Source: Actinopolymorpha pittospori
GTDB lineage: Bacteria; Actinomycetota; Actinomycetes; Propionibacteriales; Actinopolymorphaceae
Reading direction: 5' to 3'
Assembly: GCF_014873875.1 (NCBI RefSeq)
Contig: NZ_JADBEM010000001.1
Span: forward strand, 3,348,001-3,412,000
Length of the DNA stretch: 64,000 nt
A program made the position numbers and the translations under genes. Positions 42,177 to 51,467 of this stretch are shown here, piece after piece (positions within the stretch are counted from its first letter, which is position 1; every line of letters begins with the position of its first letter). Below the pieces are notes generated by a model. The model saw nothing but the letters and a program-made list of their open reading frames with translations. It was not told the DNA's origin and did not search any database.

Positions 42177-44174
42177 TCAGTCCGTGGAGATGAAGTACTG
42201 GTGCGGATCGGTCGGTCCGGGTGTCGGGAACCACGCGCCCGTACTGCTGATCATCGACTTCGGGACGTTGTGGAAGTCGTTGCGCACGATGCCGTAACCA
42301 GTGGCCGGCAGGATGATCCCGATCAGGGTGAACTCCTCCGCGGCGATCTCGATGACCTGCCGCATGAGCTCGTCCTGTCGTTTCTCATCCGTCGTCGTCC
42401 TGATCTCGTTGTAGAGCCGCATCTGGTTGCGGATGGGCTCCGGTGGCTCCTCGCCGCCCTTGCCGCGACTCTCGTACCACTGCACCCAGGGCAGGAAGTG
42501 TTCCGTGCCGTGGTGCGGGAAGACCGCGCGCGGGTCCATCAGGATGTTGAGTCCGCCGAAGTCCACGTCGATCGCCGCGTCCTGGAGGTTCGCCTCGGCA
42601 CGACTCGCCATGAGTTCGGCGCTCCACACCCGCGGCTCCGTCTCGACGCCCACCTCACGCCAGTAACGGCTGACGAACTCCGCGACGTCGGGGAGCACCG
42701 GGCTGTCCCACTGGACGGTGCACTCGAGCATGATCGAGATGCGCTTTCCGTCCGGGCCGAGCCGGAACCCACCCCCGTCGCGTCGGCTGAACCCCGCGCG
42801 GTCGAGGTGGTCGTTCGCCTTGGCCACGTCGTACTCGATGTACTGCTTCGCGAGCCGTTCGTTGTAGAACTTCGACTCCCGGCGCGGTGAGCTCTGCCAG
42901 GGCTCGCCCTGACGCTGGTAGACGGCGTCGATGATCTCCTGCCGGTTCAGCGCGTGGGACAGGCCGATGCGGAAGTCCTTGTTCTGGTAGATCTGCCGCT
43001 TGATCGGGTTCTTGTGGGTGAGGTTGAGGGTGATCATCGCCTCGTTGACGAGTTCGGAGGTGAGGTCGAAGAACCTGTAGTTGCCCTTCTCCCTGCTCCG
43101 GGCCAGGACCGGCTTGTTCCGCAGGGTGTTGATGTGCCGGTCCACCTGGCCGAACTCGCCGTTCTGTGCTCGCAGCAGTGCCGCCTCGAGGTTCTGCATG
43201 ACGTAGTAGTGGATCTCGTCGATGTAGGGGAGTTGCCGGCCCTGCGGGTCGACCTTCCAGAAGTACGGGTTTCGCTTGGCGATGATGCGTTCGAGTCCGT
43301 CGCCGAGTGGTGAGGTGACGACCCACGCGCTGAGGACGGGCAGGTCGGGGTTGATCGACCAGTCGGCCTGGTTCAGGAAGAGCTGCACCCAGTCGTCCAG
43401 GCTCGCGTCCTTGACGAGCGCCTCGATCCCTTCCGGGTTGTACTTCTTGTGGAACTTCTGGAGATAGTGGCGCGGCTTACCGATGATCTCGTCCCCGTAC
43501 CCTCCGGCCAGGACGCGTGGCAGCAGCCCGTGCGGAGTGTCGTACTTGAAGACGACGGTGTGGTCGTCGGTCTTCTCGACCTTGGGTGGTTGGTCGTTGC
43601 TCAACAGGTCCGTGGGCGGCACCGGAGTGAGTTCCTCGTTCATGAGGAGGTCCTCGTACCAGAACATGATGTCGTCGGCGGTGAACGGATGGCCGTCCGA
43701 CCACTTCACGCCCTGCCGGAGGTGGAACACGTACTCCCGGCCGTCGTTGTTGACGTCGTAGGACTCGGCCAGGTCGGGGATGATGCCGCTCCAGTTCCGG
43801 TTGTAGCGGAGCAGGCCGTTGTAGCGCTGTTGCCGATCCATCCAGGCGACGTACTCGCCGCTCACCAACAACGAATGCCAGGTGCCACCGTAGGTGCCGA
43901 GGCGTTCGACCGGCTCGACGACCAGCGGCGCGCTGGGCAGCCGATCCTTCAGCGCCGGAAGCTTTCCCTGCTTGACCAACTCGGCGAGCATGGGCGCTTC
44001 CTTGCCCGTGCGAGCACCGGATCCACCGGCCCCGCCGGCCGGCTCTGGCTGACGTTTCTCCGGATCGGTCGCGAAGAACTGGCAGCCCGGAAGGGTCAGG
44101 ATCGCTCCGGCCGCGGCGGCGGTCTTCAGGAAGGACTTGCGGCTGAGACTCCGTCGTTCCTCTCGATGATCCAT
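42177..44174 (-). CDS. Family 5 ABC-transporter solute-binding lipoprotein (oligopeptide/sugar type)
   Basis: The product has 665 residues from ATG 44174 (AAAGG upstream). The N-terminus carries a Tat-like 'SRKSFLKTA' and lipobox 'LTLPGC' with the lipidated Cys at residue 31. The mature protein shows the SBP_bac_5 fold: 'YVFHLRQGVKWSDGHPFTAD', 'VVFKYDTPHGLLPRVLAG', 'FRIGLSHALNRQEIIDAVYQ' and 'GVETEPRVWSAELM'. Family 5 proteins bind peptides, nickel or, in actinomycetes with enolase-superfamily neighbours, oligosaccharides or sugar acids. It lies 61 bases after the dehydratase gene and is probably cotranscribed. No permease or ATPase gene is in reach, so it must use a transporter elsewhere. 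Confidence 0.92.
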   Translation of the reverse strand: MDHREERRSLSRKSFLKTAAAAGAILTLPGCQFFATDPEKRQPEPAGGAGGSGARTGKEAPMLAELVKQGKLPALKDRLPSAPLVVEPVERLGTYGGTWHSLLVSGEYVAWMDRQQRYNGLLRYNRNWSGIIPDLAESYDVNNDGREYVFHLRQGVKWSDGHPFTADDIMFWYEDLLMNEELTPVPPTDLLSNDQPPKVEKTDDHTVVFKYDTPHGLLPRVLAGGYGDEIIGKPRHYLQKFHKKYNPEGIEALVKDASLDDWVQLFLNQADWSINPDLPVLSAWVVTSPLGDGLERIIAKRNPYFWKVDPQGRQLPYIDEIHYYVMQNLEAALLRAQNGEFGQVDRHINTLRNKPVLARSREKGNYRFFDLTSELVNEAMITLNLTHKNPIKRQIYQNKDFRIGLSHALNRQEIIDAVYQRQGEPWQSSPRRESKFYNERLAKQYIEYDVAKANDHLDRAGFSRRDGGGFRLGPDGKRISIMLECTVQWDSPVLPDVAEFVSRYWREVGVETEPRVWSAELMASRAEANLQDAAIDVDFGGLNILMDPRAVFPHHGTEHFLPWVQWYESRGKGGEEPPEPIRNQMRLYNEIRTTTDEKRQDELMRQVIEIAAEEFTLIGIILPATGYGIVRNDFHNVPKSMISSTGAWFPTPGPTDPHQYFISTD

Positions 44175-44235
44175 CGCGATACGCCTTTCACGGAGGCCGA
44201 TGATGCGGGTGAAGGCCGATGGCGGCGAAGTCGCG

Positions 44236-45270
44236 TCACGACTCGTAGCCGATGCCGGGCTCGGTCGGTGCCTGGACGTGACCGTCCGGGCCGACGGCGG
44301 CTTCCCGTTGGACGGGGTTGGAGTAGATGAGGGATTCGTAGTACGTCGTGTTCGCGATGGCCATGCACAGATGCCGGTTGACCGCTCCGCCGCCGTGTAC
44401 TTCGGCGCGGATACGGAACGCGTCGGCCAGGTGCGCGATCCGCATGGCACCGGTGATCCCGCCCTTGAACGCAGCGCTGGTGCGGACGAACGCGGGCGAC
44501 ACCTCGGTGATGAAGTCGGCGGTGTTCATGTGGGCGCCGTCGGAGGTCTCGGCGACCAGGAGCGGAACGCGTACCTTCTCGGACAGGATGCGGTAGGCGG
44601 TGATGCTGAACTCCCGCATCGGCTCCTCGTACCACAGGTACCCCGCGTCGGCGAGCGCGTGGCCGAGATACAGCGCGTCCGGAAGGTCGAAGCCGGCGGA
44701 CCCGTCGTACATCAGGGGTATGTCGTCGCCCACGTGCGCGCGTAGGGCGGCGCACAACCGGGCGTCGTCGCGGGCGTCGCCCCAGGCGTGCAGCTTGATC
44801 GCCGGGTAGCCGAGCGTGAGGCACTGGTCGGCGACGTCGAGATACTCCTGCACGGACTCGAACGTGACCGTGCTCGCGTAGGCGGGGATGGAGGTGCGGA
44901 ATCCGCCCAGCAGCTGGTGAACCGGAACGCCGGCGGCCTTCCCGGCGAGATCCCACAGCGCGACGTCGAGCACACCGAGGGCGTAGATCGGCAACTCCTC
45001 GATCCGGTCGACCTCCCAGATCCGGTGCCACAGGTACTCGCGCTGGAGGGGGTCCTGGCCCACGAGTTCGTCCCGTAGCCGGCGGGCGACGACCTCGGCG
45101 ACGATCGAGCCTCTCCGGGCGTGCGCGACACCCTCGACACCCGCGTCGGTGATCACCCGGATGACCGCGCGGGTGCCCGCCGGCGACGAACCCGGAATTC
45201 CTTTACGCCAACGATAGGAAGGTCCAGCCGGTGCCTCGACGACATCGGTCTTCACGTCGTTGATTCGCAT
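44236..45270 (-). CDS. Enolase-superfamily sugar-acid dehydratase (mandelate racemase-like)
   Basis: The product has 344 residues. Metal ligands are visible as Asp189 ('LMYDGSAGF'), Glu215 ('WYEEPM') and Glu241 ('VAETSDG'). The acid/base residues are Lys159 and His161 ('AIKLHAWG', a KxH variant of the usual KxK) and His292 ('EVHGGGAVNRH'). This is the mandelate racemase subgroup, which covers dehydratases for rhamnonate, gluconate, galactonate and similar acids. The KxH pattern does not pin down a substrate. ATG 45270 follows GAGG by 7 bases. It heads a unit with the solute-binding protein, consistent with uptake and dehydration of a sugar acid. Confidence 0.87.
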   Translation of the reverse strand: MRINDVKTDVVEAPAGPSYRWRKGIPGSSPAGTRAVIRVITDAGVEGVAHARRGSIVAEVVARRLRDELVGQDPLQREYLWHRIWEVDRIEELPIYALGVLDVALWDLAGKAAGVPVHQLLGGFRTSIPAYASTVTFESVQEYLDVADQCLTLGYPAIKLHAWGDARDDARLCAALRAHVGDDIPLMYDGSAGFDLPDALYLGHALADAGYLWYEEPMREFSITAYRILSEKVRVPLLVAETSDGAHMNTADFITEVSPAFVRTSAAFKGGITGAMRIAHLADAFRIRAEVHGGGAVNRHLCMAIANTTYYESLIYSNPVQREAAVGPDGHVQAPTEPGIGYES

Positions 45271-45581
45271 CCGTTGCCTCGCTTCGCGTGTCGGCACTCG
45301 ATGCGCCCGGCCGATGAGATCACGCGCGAACGACATCGGCGGTCCGCAGGTCGGCAATGCGTCGGAATCGATGGGCCCGGCCTCATTGATTGCCCAGCAG
45401 AACTGTGCGGCTGTCAGAGGGCGAATACGGGCTCAGAGTAGCTATGAGGTGGCGGCATGACCACCTTCGGTTCACGCCTGGTGACTGACCGATCGTGGAC
45501 AGTGCCGATCGTCGACGGCGACGGAAACGCCTTGGGGCGTTCGGCGTCCGGCTTCCTGCCCGGTTGCGGAAACGGTGTGGT
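45271..45581. other. Intergenic region upstream of the dehydratase gene
   Basis: These 311 bases lie between the P450 stop and the dehydratase start, both on the minus strand. They should hold the dehydratase promoter. I see no gene, hairpin or clear palindrome in it. Confidence 0.4.
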
Positions 45582-46793
45582 CTACCCGTGCAGCGCGACC
45601 GGTAGGTGGCGCGGCCCGCGAAGGATCGGGCTGCGTCGGTACGGCGGTGGGTCCTCGACCAGCCGGGCACCGCCGAGATGCGCGAGAAGTTCGGTCAGCG
45701 CGACCTGGGTCTCCAGTCGGGCCAGCGGTGCGCCGAAGCAGTTGTGGATGCCGCTGCCGAACCCGAGATGCTGGTTGTCCTCGCGGGTGGGGTCGAAGCG
45801 GTCGGGGTCGTCGAACCGCACCGGATCCCGGCTGCCGGAGGCGAGTACGAGGATCAGCGGCGCGCCCTGGGGGATCGTCGTACCCGCGACGTGGACGTCG
45901 GCGAGCGGCGTACGCAGCGGCAGCATCTGCACTGGCGGCTCGTACCGCAGGAGTTCCTCCACGGCGCGGGGCATCAGCGCCGGTTCGCGTCGAAGTCGCT
46001 CCAGCCACTCGGGATGGCGGAGCAACGTGAGCGTGCCGTTGGTGATCAGGTTGACGGTCGTCTCGTGGCCGGCGATGAGCAGCAGGACGCCGGTGGCCAT
46101 GAGCTCCGGCCGGGTGAACCGACCGTCGGGCCCCTCTTCCTCGACGTAGGCCGAGAGCATGTCGTCGGCCGGGTGACCGCGGCGGGTGTCGGCGAGATCG
46201 CCAAGATACTGTCCCATCGCCCTGCGCGCCTCGAGGCCGGCGCGTTCCCGTACGGCCGGGTCCTCGCCCGGCGTGGGGTCGAAGCTCGCGATGATCGCCT
46301 CCGACCAGGCCCGGAACCTGGTCTCGTCCTCCCGTGGAACGCCGAGCAGCCGGCAGATCATGGTGACCGGCAGCGGATAGGCGAAGTCGTCCACGATGTC
46401 GACGACGTCCCTGCCCCGGAGACCGGTGAGAAGGTCCCGGGCGACGCCGGCCATTTCCCCGACGAGCGAGTCGATCCGGCCCGGTGTGTGGGGCGGACCG
46501 AACGGCCGCATGGCGATGCGGCGGAGTCGGTCGTGTTCGGGATCGTCGACGATGATGAACGACGGGGGCAGGTCGTCCTCGGGCTCGATGCGTTCCGGTG
46601 GGATGCGGTTGCGGCCGTCGGAGCTGATCCGCGGGTCGTGCAGCAGGGCCTCGATCTCGTGGTAGGTCCCGACCAGATAGGTGCCGTCGTCCTGGCGCGC
46701 CACGCGATGCCGGCGCAACTCCGCGTAGAGGGGATACGGGTCGGCGCGACTGGCGTAGTCGTTGATCCGGTGGATCAGGGTGTCCACGGCCAT
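45582..46793 (-). CDS. Cytochrome P450
   Basis: The product has 403 residues, normal for a soluble actinomycete P450. The haem-binding loop is 'LGFGSGIHNCFGAPLARLE' with Cys352 as the axial ligand. The I-helix oxygen-activation segment is 'LLLIAGHETTVNL', and the K-helix ExxR is in 'RAVEELLRYEPPV'. The enzyme hydroxylates or otherwise oxidises a small molecule. Immediately upstream on the same strand lie a ferredoxin reductase and a ferredoxin gene, so the whole electron chain is encoded together. The gap to the reductase is 36 bases. Substrate is unknown. Confidence 0.95.
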   Translation of the reverse strand: MAVDTLIHRINDYASRADPYPLYAELRRHRVARQDDGTYLVGTYHEIEALLHDPRISSDGRNRIPPERIEPEDDLPPSFIIVDDPEHDRLRRIAMRPFGPPHTPGRIDSLVGEMAGVARDLLTGLRGRDVVDIVDDFAYPLPVTMICRLLGVPREDETRFRAWSEAIIASFDPTPGEDPAVRERAGLEARRAMGQYLGDLADTRRGHPADDMLSAYVEEEGPDGRFTRPELMATGVLLLIAGHETTVNLITNGTLTLLRHPEWLERLRREPALMPRAVEELLRYEPPVQMLPLRTPLADVHVAGTTIPQGAPLILVLASGSRDPVRFDDPDRFDPTREDNQHLGFGSGIHNCFGAPLARLETQVALTELLAHLGGARLVEDPPPYRRSPILRGPRHLPVALHG

Positions 46794-46829
46794 GCGGGAG
46801 GACTCCTCGTCGTCGGGGCGAGCCTGCGC

Positions 46830-48191
46830 TCAGGTGTCACGCACCCGGGTCAGCCTTCGGTCCGGCAGGTACCCGGTGAGGGCGACGGTCGGGCCGTGGG
46901 AGAGCAGCTTCGGGTCCGGCACGTCGGAGGGAACCGGGCCGAGCGTCTCCGGCTGGTCGGCGGCGCCGGGCTCGGGCGGAAAACGCGCCGCGGTCTCGAT
47001 GAGGCGTTCATAGTGCTCGAGCCACTTGGCCCGGTTGACGCTCACGGCGGCGGTGACGCGGCCGCGATAGCCGTAGACGGCGACCAGACGAGCCTCCCGC
47101 AGCGAGCCCTGGGCGATGACCACCTGGTCGGAGAAGGTCGGCACGCCGACCGACTTGATGTTGAGGCCGAACTGACTCGACCAGAACGCCGGGACCGCGA
47201 GGTGCGGCATCCGGCGCGACTCCGGGTTGACCATGTTGTGCGCCGCCACCTCGGCCTGGCTGACGGCGTTGCCCCAGTGCTCCAGCGACAGCAGTTGGTA
47301 CTCGAAGAGCGGATGGGGGAAACGGGCGACGTCACCGGCGACGAAGACGTCGTCGGTGACGATGCCGTACATGGTGAACGCCCGGCACCCGGCGTCACAG
47401 GCGACACCGCGGGGTCCGGCGGCGAGCCCGCACTCGGCCAGCCAGTCGGTCTCGCGGACGGCGCCCAACGCCACCACGGCCACGTCGGCGTCGACCCGGG
47501 AGCCGTCGGAGAACCTCGCCCCGGTGAGCCGACCGTCGCCTTCGAGGGCGGTGACCGTGACACCGCAGCGCAGGTCGACCCCGTGCGCGCGTTGCAACCG
47601 GGCGGCGAGCTCTCCGAGCGTTCCCCCGAGCGCACCGACGAGTGGAGCCGGCCCGCGCTCGGCGACGGTGACCTCGAGGCCGCGTTCCCGGCACGCCGAG
47701 GCCACCTCCGAACCGGTGAACCCGGCGCCGATCACCAGGACGCGACGGGGGCCGGCGTCGAGTCGCTTGGCCAGGCGGGCAGCGTCCTCGCTCGTGCGCA
47801 GGCTGAACACGCCGTCCAGCGCGGCTTCGGCGGAATTCGGCCAGGGGCGGGCGCGGGTTCCGGTCGCGATCAGTACCCGGTCGAACGGCACCTCCGCGCC
47901 GTCGCCCAGGAGCACCCGCTTGCCGAGCAGGTCCAGTCCGGTCGCCCGTACGCCGAGCTTCCAGTCCGCGTCCACCTCGCGGCGTTGCGGCAGCCCCGTC
48001 AGGTCCGCGGCCATCCGGCCGAGCAGGACCTGTTTGGACAGGGGCGGCCGGTCGTAGGGTGGCCGGCGTTCCTCCCCGATCACGGTCAGCGAACCGGCGA
48101 AGCCCTCCTCGCGCAGCGTCTCGGCCGCGCGCAGCCCGGCCAGCGACGCGCCGATGATGACGATCCGGCCGTCCCGCAGGTCAGGAGGCAT
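46830..48191 (-). CDS. NAD(P)H:ferredoxin reductase of a P450 system
   Basis: The product has 453 residues. Two dinucleotide-binding motifs are present, for FAD ('IVIIGASLAGLRAAETL') and for NAD(P)H ('VLVIGAGFTGSEVASAC'), with 'RPPYDRPPLSKQVLLG' between them and the second FAD contact 'TDDVFVAGDVARFPHPLF'. This is the putidaredoxin-reductase/BphA4-like family, with the usual C-terminal dimerisation region. It carries electrons from NAD(P)H to the adjacent ferredoxin. The start ATG 48191 lies inside the last 11 bases of the ferredoxin gene, so translation is probably coupled. Confidence 0.93.
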   Translation of the reverse strand: MPPDLRDGRIVIIGASLAGLRAAETLREEGFAGSLTVIGEERRPPYDRPPLSKQVLLGRMAADLTGLPQRREVDADWKLGVRATGLDLLGKRVLLGDGAEVPFDRVLIATGTRARPWPNSAEAALDGVFSLRTSEDAARLAKRLDAGPRRVLVIGAGFTGSEVASACRERGLEVTVAERGPAPLVGALGGTLGELAARLQRAHGVDLRCGVTVTALEGDGRLTGARFSDGSRVDADVAVVALGAVRETDWLAECGLAAGPRGVACDAGCRAFTMYGIVTDDVFVAGDVARFPHPLFEYQLLSLEHWGNAVSQAEVAAHNMVNPESRRMPHLAVPAFWSSQFGLNIKSVGVPTFSDQVVIAQGSLREARLVAVYGYRGRVTAAVSVNRAKWLEHYERLIETAARFPPEPGAADQPETLGPVPSDVPDPKLLSHGPTVALTGYLPDRRLTRVRDT

Positions 48192-48429
48192 CGACGCGGC
48201 CTTCGCCGAGACGGTCGGCGACAAGGTCGCCGACTCCGACCTCGTTGCCGACGAGGATGGCCTGCACCGGGCAGGCCGCCGCGGCGCGGAGGACGCGTTC
48301 GGTTTGCTCCTCCGGTACGACCGGTGTGTACGACAGGGCCTCCTCGCCGTGCAGCTCGAACACCCGTGGAGCGAGGAACACACACTGTGCGTAGGCCTGA
48401 CAGCGATTGAGGTCGACCACGACGTTCAT
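48181..48429 (-). CDS. P450-type [3Fe-4S] ferredoxin
   Basis: This is an 82-residue ferredoxin. Cys10, Cys16 and Cys53 occur in 'DLNRCQAYAQCVFLAPRVFEL' (as 'NRCQAYAQC') and 'AAACPVQAI'. The spacing C-x5-C with no middle Cys is that of single-cluster [3Fe-4S] ferredoxins which feed actinomycete P450s. The last residues ('GDLVADRLGEGRVDAS') are an extension beyond the core. It is the first gene of the ferredoxin-reductase-P450 operon. The cluster type is inferred from the Cys pattern. Confidence 0.93.
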   Translation of the reverse strand: MNVVVDLNRCQAYAQCVFLAPRVFELHGEEALSYTPVVPEEQTERVLRAAAACPVQAILVGNEVGVGDLVADRLGEGRVDAS

Positions 48430-48704
48430 CCGGGCACTCCCCCAACCGCGACGCCTGATGAGCGAACGACATCAGTGGTCCTACCCCGTGCGCGGCGGTC
48501 CCGCGCCTCCCGAGGGTCACGCACCCTTTGTGGCGCGCACAATCGACGGGTCGCGGGGCTTCCTGCCTCCGGCGGTCACGACCGGACCGGTGGTGGGCCC
48601 AGGGCGGAGGCCGGTTCGGCGAGTTGGGAGACGCCGCGCTCGGAGTACGGCCGCTCGTGTGAGCGAGTGGCCGTACCCCTTCGTCGGCCGGTGGGGGAGT
48701 CCTC

Positions 48705-50357
48705 CTACTTCGTGCCGGCGTTCTTGGCGGCTTCGGCGTAGGACTTCTCGAGCTCGCCGCGGATCGCCTCGCCGCCGTTCGACAACCAGACCTTGACACC
48801 TTCGTCCCAGTCGGAGACCGGCTTGCGGCCGAGGATGATCTGGGTGGCGAGGTCGTTGAGCACACCATCGATCTGGCCGCTCTTGCGGTCCTTGGTGTCG
48901 GAGTACAGGCCGTACGACGCGTCCTTGATCAGGCGCGGGGTGATCTTCTGCTGGATGGCGTACTGCTTGCGTACGACGTCCGGCTTGCCGGCGAGGTACA
49001 GCGCCATCGGCGCGTCCCCGAAGTACTGCAGCCCGATCCCGGTCTCGGTGACGCCGGTCCGGCTGGGAATCGGATCGCTGCCCTGCATGGTGTAGTGACT
49101 GCCGGGCAATCCGTACTTGCGGAAGAGGTACTCCTCCGTACCGAAGGAGGCCGACATCCAGTCGGCCAGCTTCAGCAGCGTCTCGGTCGAGTGCTCGTTG
49201 TCCTTGTTGAACGCCGTGATGTTGTTGAGGGCCAGACCGAGCCAGGGCGTGCCCTCCCCACCGTCGAACCCGGGCACGTCCAGCATGTTGACCGCGAAGG
49301 CGTCACCGGCGGTGTTGTCGGCGTAGAACTGGTTCCAGGCGACGAAGCTGTCCAGCACGAAGCAGACGATCCCGCCGTTGAACCACTGCTTCTGCTGGCT
49401 CGCGCCCGACCCGAAAGCGTCGGGGTTGACGACCCCGGCGGCGACCAGCTTCCGGACCGATTCGAGGGCCGTCTTCATCTGCTCGGACTCGTTGGCGCTG
49501 GTGAACTTCCCGCCCTCCTGCTTCCACAGGTAGGGGATGTCCAACATCTGCTTGACGTAGTTGGTCGGTGCCGAAGCCCAGGCCCACCGGCGGGACTTCG
49601 CGTCGGTCAGCTCCTTGCACAGGTCCAGGAACTCCTGGAAGTTGCTGGGCGCGGGGTCCTTGATGCCCTTGGCGGCCAGCAGATCCTCCCGGTAGAGCGG
49701 CAGGGCGGTACGGGCCATGCCGCGCGGGATCGGGATGCCCCAGATCGCGCCGTTGTAGATGCAGCCCTTCCACGCCTCGGCCGGAAGGTTGGCGAGGAAC
49801 GGGTACTTCAGCACGGCGTCGCCGGCCAGGTGCTCGGTGAGGTCCTGGCACTTGGCCTGCAGCAGGCCGGGAAGTTGGGCCGTGGCCGGCGGGATGTTGA
49901 TGACGTCGGGCAGGTCGTCTCCGGCGATCCGGGTCGCGAACTTCTCCGGATACTCGTCGTTGGAGGCCATGCTGATCTCGAGCGGAGAGCCGATGCGCTT
50001 GTTGAGGGTTTGCCAGAAGGAGTTGCGGTCCTCGGTGGGCGGAATCGCACCGGGGATGTTGGTCATGAAGGTGACGGTCTTGCCGTCGCCCGGTGTCTCC
50101 TCGATGGCCCGGACGGGCTTGTCGGGGTAGCTCAGGAACCCGTCCAGGATCAGGTCCGTGCCCACGAGGTCGGGCTTGACCTGTGCGTACTTCCGATAGG
50201 TCGGCAGCAGCGCAGCGGCACTCTTCTGCGTGGTCTTGGCGTTGCTGGTTCCGGCCGTGGTGTTGGAGCAACCACTGAGAACGGGCAGCCCGGTCGCTGC
50301 GAGGGCTGCCGTGGCGAGCCCGCCCCTGAGGAGCGATCGTCGGCTCACTGGCTCCAC
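48705..50357 (-). CDS. Extracellular solute-binding lipoprotein (LipO-like)
   Basis: From GTG 50357 (GGAG 7 bases upstream) the product has 550 residues. The signal is Tat-like ('VSRRSLLRGGLATAALAATG') with a lipobox 'VLSGC' at Cys30. The mature protein has the family 1-type fold of LipO-like sugar-binding proteins: 'VTFMTNIPGAIPPTEDRNSFW' (part: 'VTFMTNIPGAIPP'), 'GDDLPDVINIPPA', 'GAIWGIPIPRGMARTALPLY' and 'LKLADWMSASFGTEEYLFRK'. It lies divergent from a DapA-like aldolase and its GntR regulator. No permease gene is adjacent, so this is an orphan binding protein that must pair with a transporter elsewhere. Ligand is unknown. Confidence 0.9.
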   Translation of the reverse strand: MEPVSRRSLLRGGLATAALAATGLPVLSGCSNTTAGTSNAKTTQKSAAALLPTYRKYAQVKPDLVGTDLILDGFLSYPDKPVRAIEETPGDGKTVTFMTNIPGAIPPTEDRNSFWQTLNKRIGSPLEISMASNDEYPEKFATRIAGDDLPDVINIPPATAQLPGLLQAKCQDLTEHLAGDAVLKYPFLANLPAEAWKGCIYNGAIWGIPIPRGMARTALPLYREDLLAAKGIKDPAPSNFQEFLDLCKELTDAKSRRWAWASAPTNYVKQMLDIPYLWKQEGGKFTSANESEQMKTALESVRKLVAAGVVNPDAFGSGASQQKQWFNGGIVCFVLDSFVAWNQFYADNTAGDAFAVNMLDVPGFDGGEGTPWLGLALNNITAFNKDNEHSTETLLKLADWMSASFGTEEYLFRKYGLPGSHYTMQGSDPIPSRTGVTETGIGLQYFGDAPMALYLAGKPDVVRKQYAIQQKITPRLIKDASYGLYSDTKDRKSGQIDGVLNDLATQIILGRKPVSDWDEGVKVWLSNGGEAIRGELEKSYAEAAKNAGTK

Positions 50358-50403
50358 GAGGCTCTCCTTCCGCTGGTCACGTCGCCGATGGGGAGCCAAC
50401 CAT

Positions 50404-50423
50404 GACATAGTACGTCCTATGTC
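50404..50423. promoter_or_regulatory. Inverted repeat over the DapA-like start (candidate GntR operator)
   Basis: GACATAG (50404-50410) and CTATGTC (50417-50423) are perfect 7-base arms around a 6-base spacer. The right arm contains the ATG start of the aldolase gene, and the site is 47 bases from the divergent binding-protein start. The FCD-GntR gene downstream is the natural candidate to bind it. Confidence 0.6.
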
Positions 50424-51378
50424 CACAAGATCAGGTTCTGAAGGTTCCGGTGCCGCTCTGTCCGGAGTCGTCCCGCCGCTGGTGACCCCGCTGACGCCCG
50501 ACTGCGACGTCGACGTGCCGTCCCTGGCCAGGCTGATCGACCATCTGCTCGGTGCCGGAGTCGCAGGTGTCTTCGTACTCGGCACCTCGGGGGAGGGCAC
50601 GTTCCTCACCGACGACCAGCGCAGGCGGGTGCTCGACACGACGGTCGCCCATGTGGCGGGTGCGGTTCCGGTGCTGTCCGGGATCATCGACGCGTCCACC
50701 TACCGGGCGCGGGCTCTCCTCGACCAGGCACTCCAGGCCGGTGTCGACGCCGTGGTGGCGTGCGCGCCCTTCTACGCCGGCACCCATCCCGCCGAGATCG
50801 AACGCCACTTCCGATACCTGTCGGAGCGGGCCGGAGACACCCCGCTCTACGCGTACGACATCCCGGTGCGGGTGAACGGCACCAAGCTGACCAGCGACTC
50901 CCTCGTCCGGCTCGGCCAGGAGGGCGTGCTCGCCGGGGTCAAGGACTCCAGCGGGAGCGACGCCAGTCTGCGCCGGGTGCTGCTGGACCGCGCGGACGCG
51001 GGAGTCCCCGGCTTCGCGGTGATGACCGGCTCGGAGATCAGCGTGGACGTCGCGTTGGCGCTCGGCGTGGACGGGGTGGTTCCCGGGCTCGGCAACGTCG
51101 ATCCGGCCGGCTACGTCCGCATCTTCGAGGCCATGACGAAGGGCGACCTGGAGACCGCGCGCGCGGAGCAGAACCGGTTGTTCCGGCTCTTCGACATCGT
51201 CAAGGTGGCGGACCGGGGCCGGATGGGACCGAGCTCGGCGGCGCTCGGCGCCTTCAAGGCCGGCCTCTACCTGCGTGGTGTGATCAGCTGCCCGGTCACG
51301 ATGTTCCCCTCGATCCCGCTCAGCGACGACGAGATCGAGGGCGTCCGCGCACATTTGGTGACCGCCGGTCTGCTGTAG
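50419..51378 (+). CDS. DapA-family (dihydrodipicolinate synthase/N-acetylneuraminate lyase) aldolase
   Basis: The product has 319 residues of the class I pyruvate-aldolase family. The Schiff-base Lys is Lys175 in 'LAGVKDSSGS', the catalytic Tyr is Tyr146 in 'LYAYDIPVRV', and the carboxylate-binding loop is 'LGTSGEGTFL' near residue 54. Such proteins in catabolic loci cleave or dehydrate 2-keto-3-deoxy sugar acids rather than make lysine. Location beside a sugar-type binding protein and a GntR-FCD regulator supports a catabolic role here. The ATG at 50419 sits in an inverted repeat, with no good Shine-Dalgarno sequence, so it may be leaderless. Confidence 0.9.
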   Translation: MSTRSGSEGSGAALSGVVPPLVTPLTPDCDVDVPSLARLIDHLLGAGVAGVFVLGTSGEGTFLTDDQRRRVLDTTVAHVAGAVPVLSGIIDASTYRARALLDQALQAGVDAVVACAPFYAGTHPAEIERHFRYLSERAGDTPLYAYDIPVRVNGTKLTSDSLVRLGQEGVLAGVKDSSGSDASLRRVLLDRADAGVPGFAVMTGSEISVDVALALGVDGVVPGLGNVDPAGYVRIFEAMTKGDLETARAEQNRLFRLFDIVKVADRGRMGPSSAALGAFKAGLYLRGVISCPVTMFPSIPLSDDEIEGVRAHLVTAGLL

Positions 51379-51467
51379 CCGCCCCGGTACGCTCGGGGCG
51401 GGCACCGACCACCACGCACCGATCACCCGGACTGGGCCCGGTCGGGTACGGCCTGGAAGGAGTCAAG

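Noticed and set aside
45606..48410. 934-codon plus-strand frame across the P450 operon
   Set aside because: Low-complexity Gly/Arg/Asp composition and complete antisense overlap with three intact genes.
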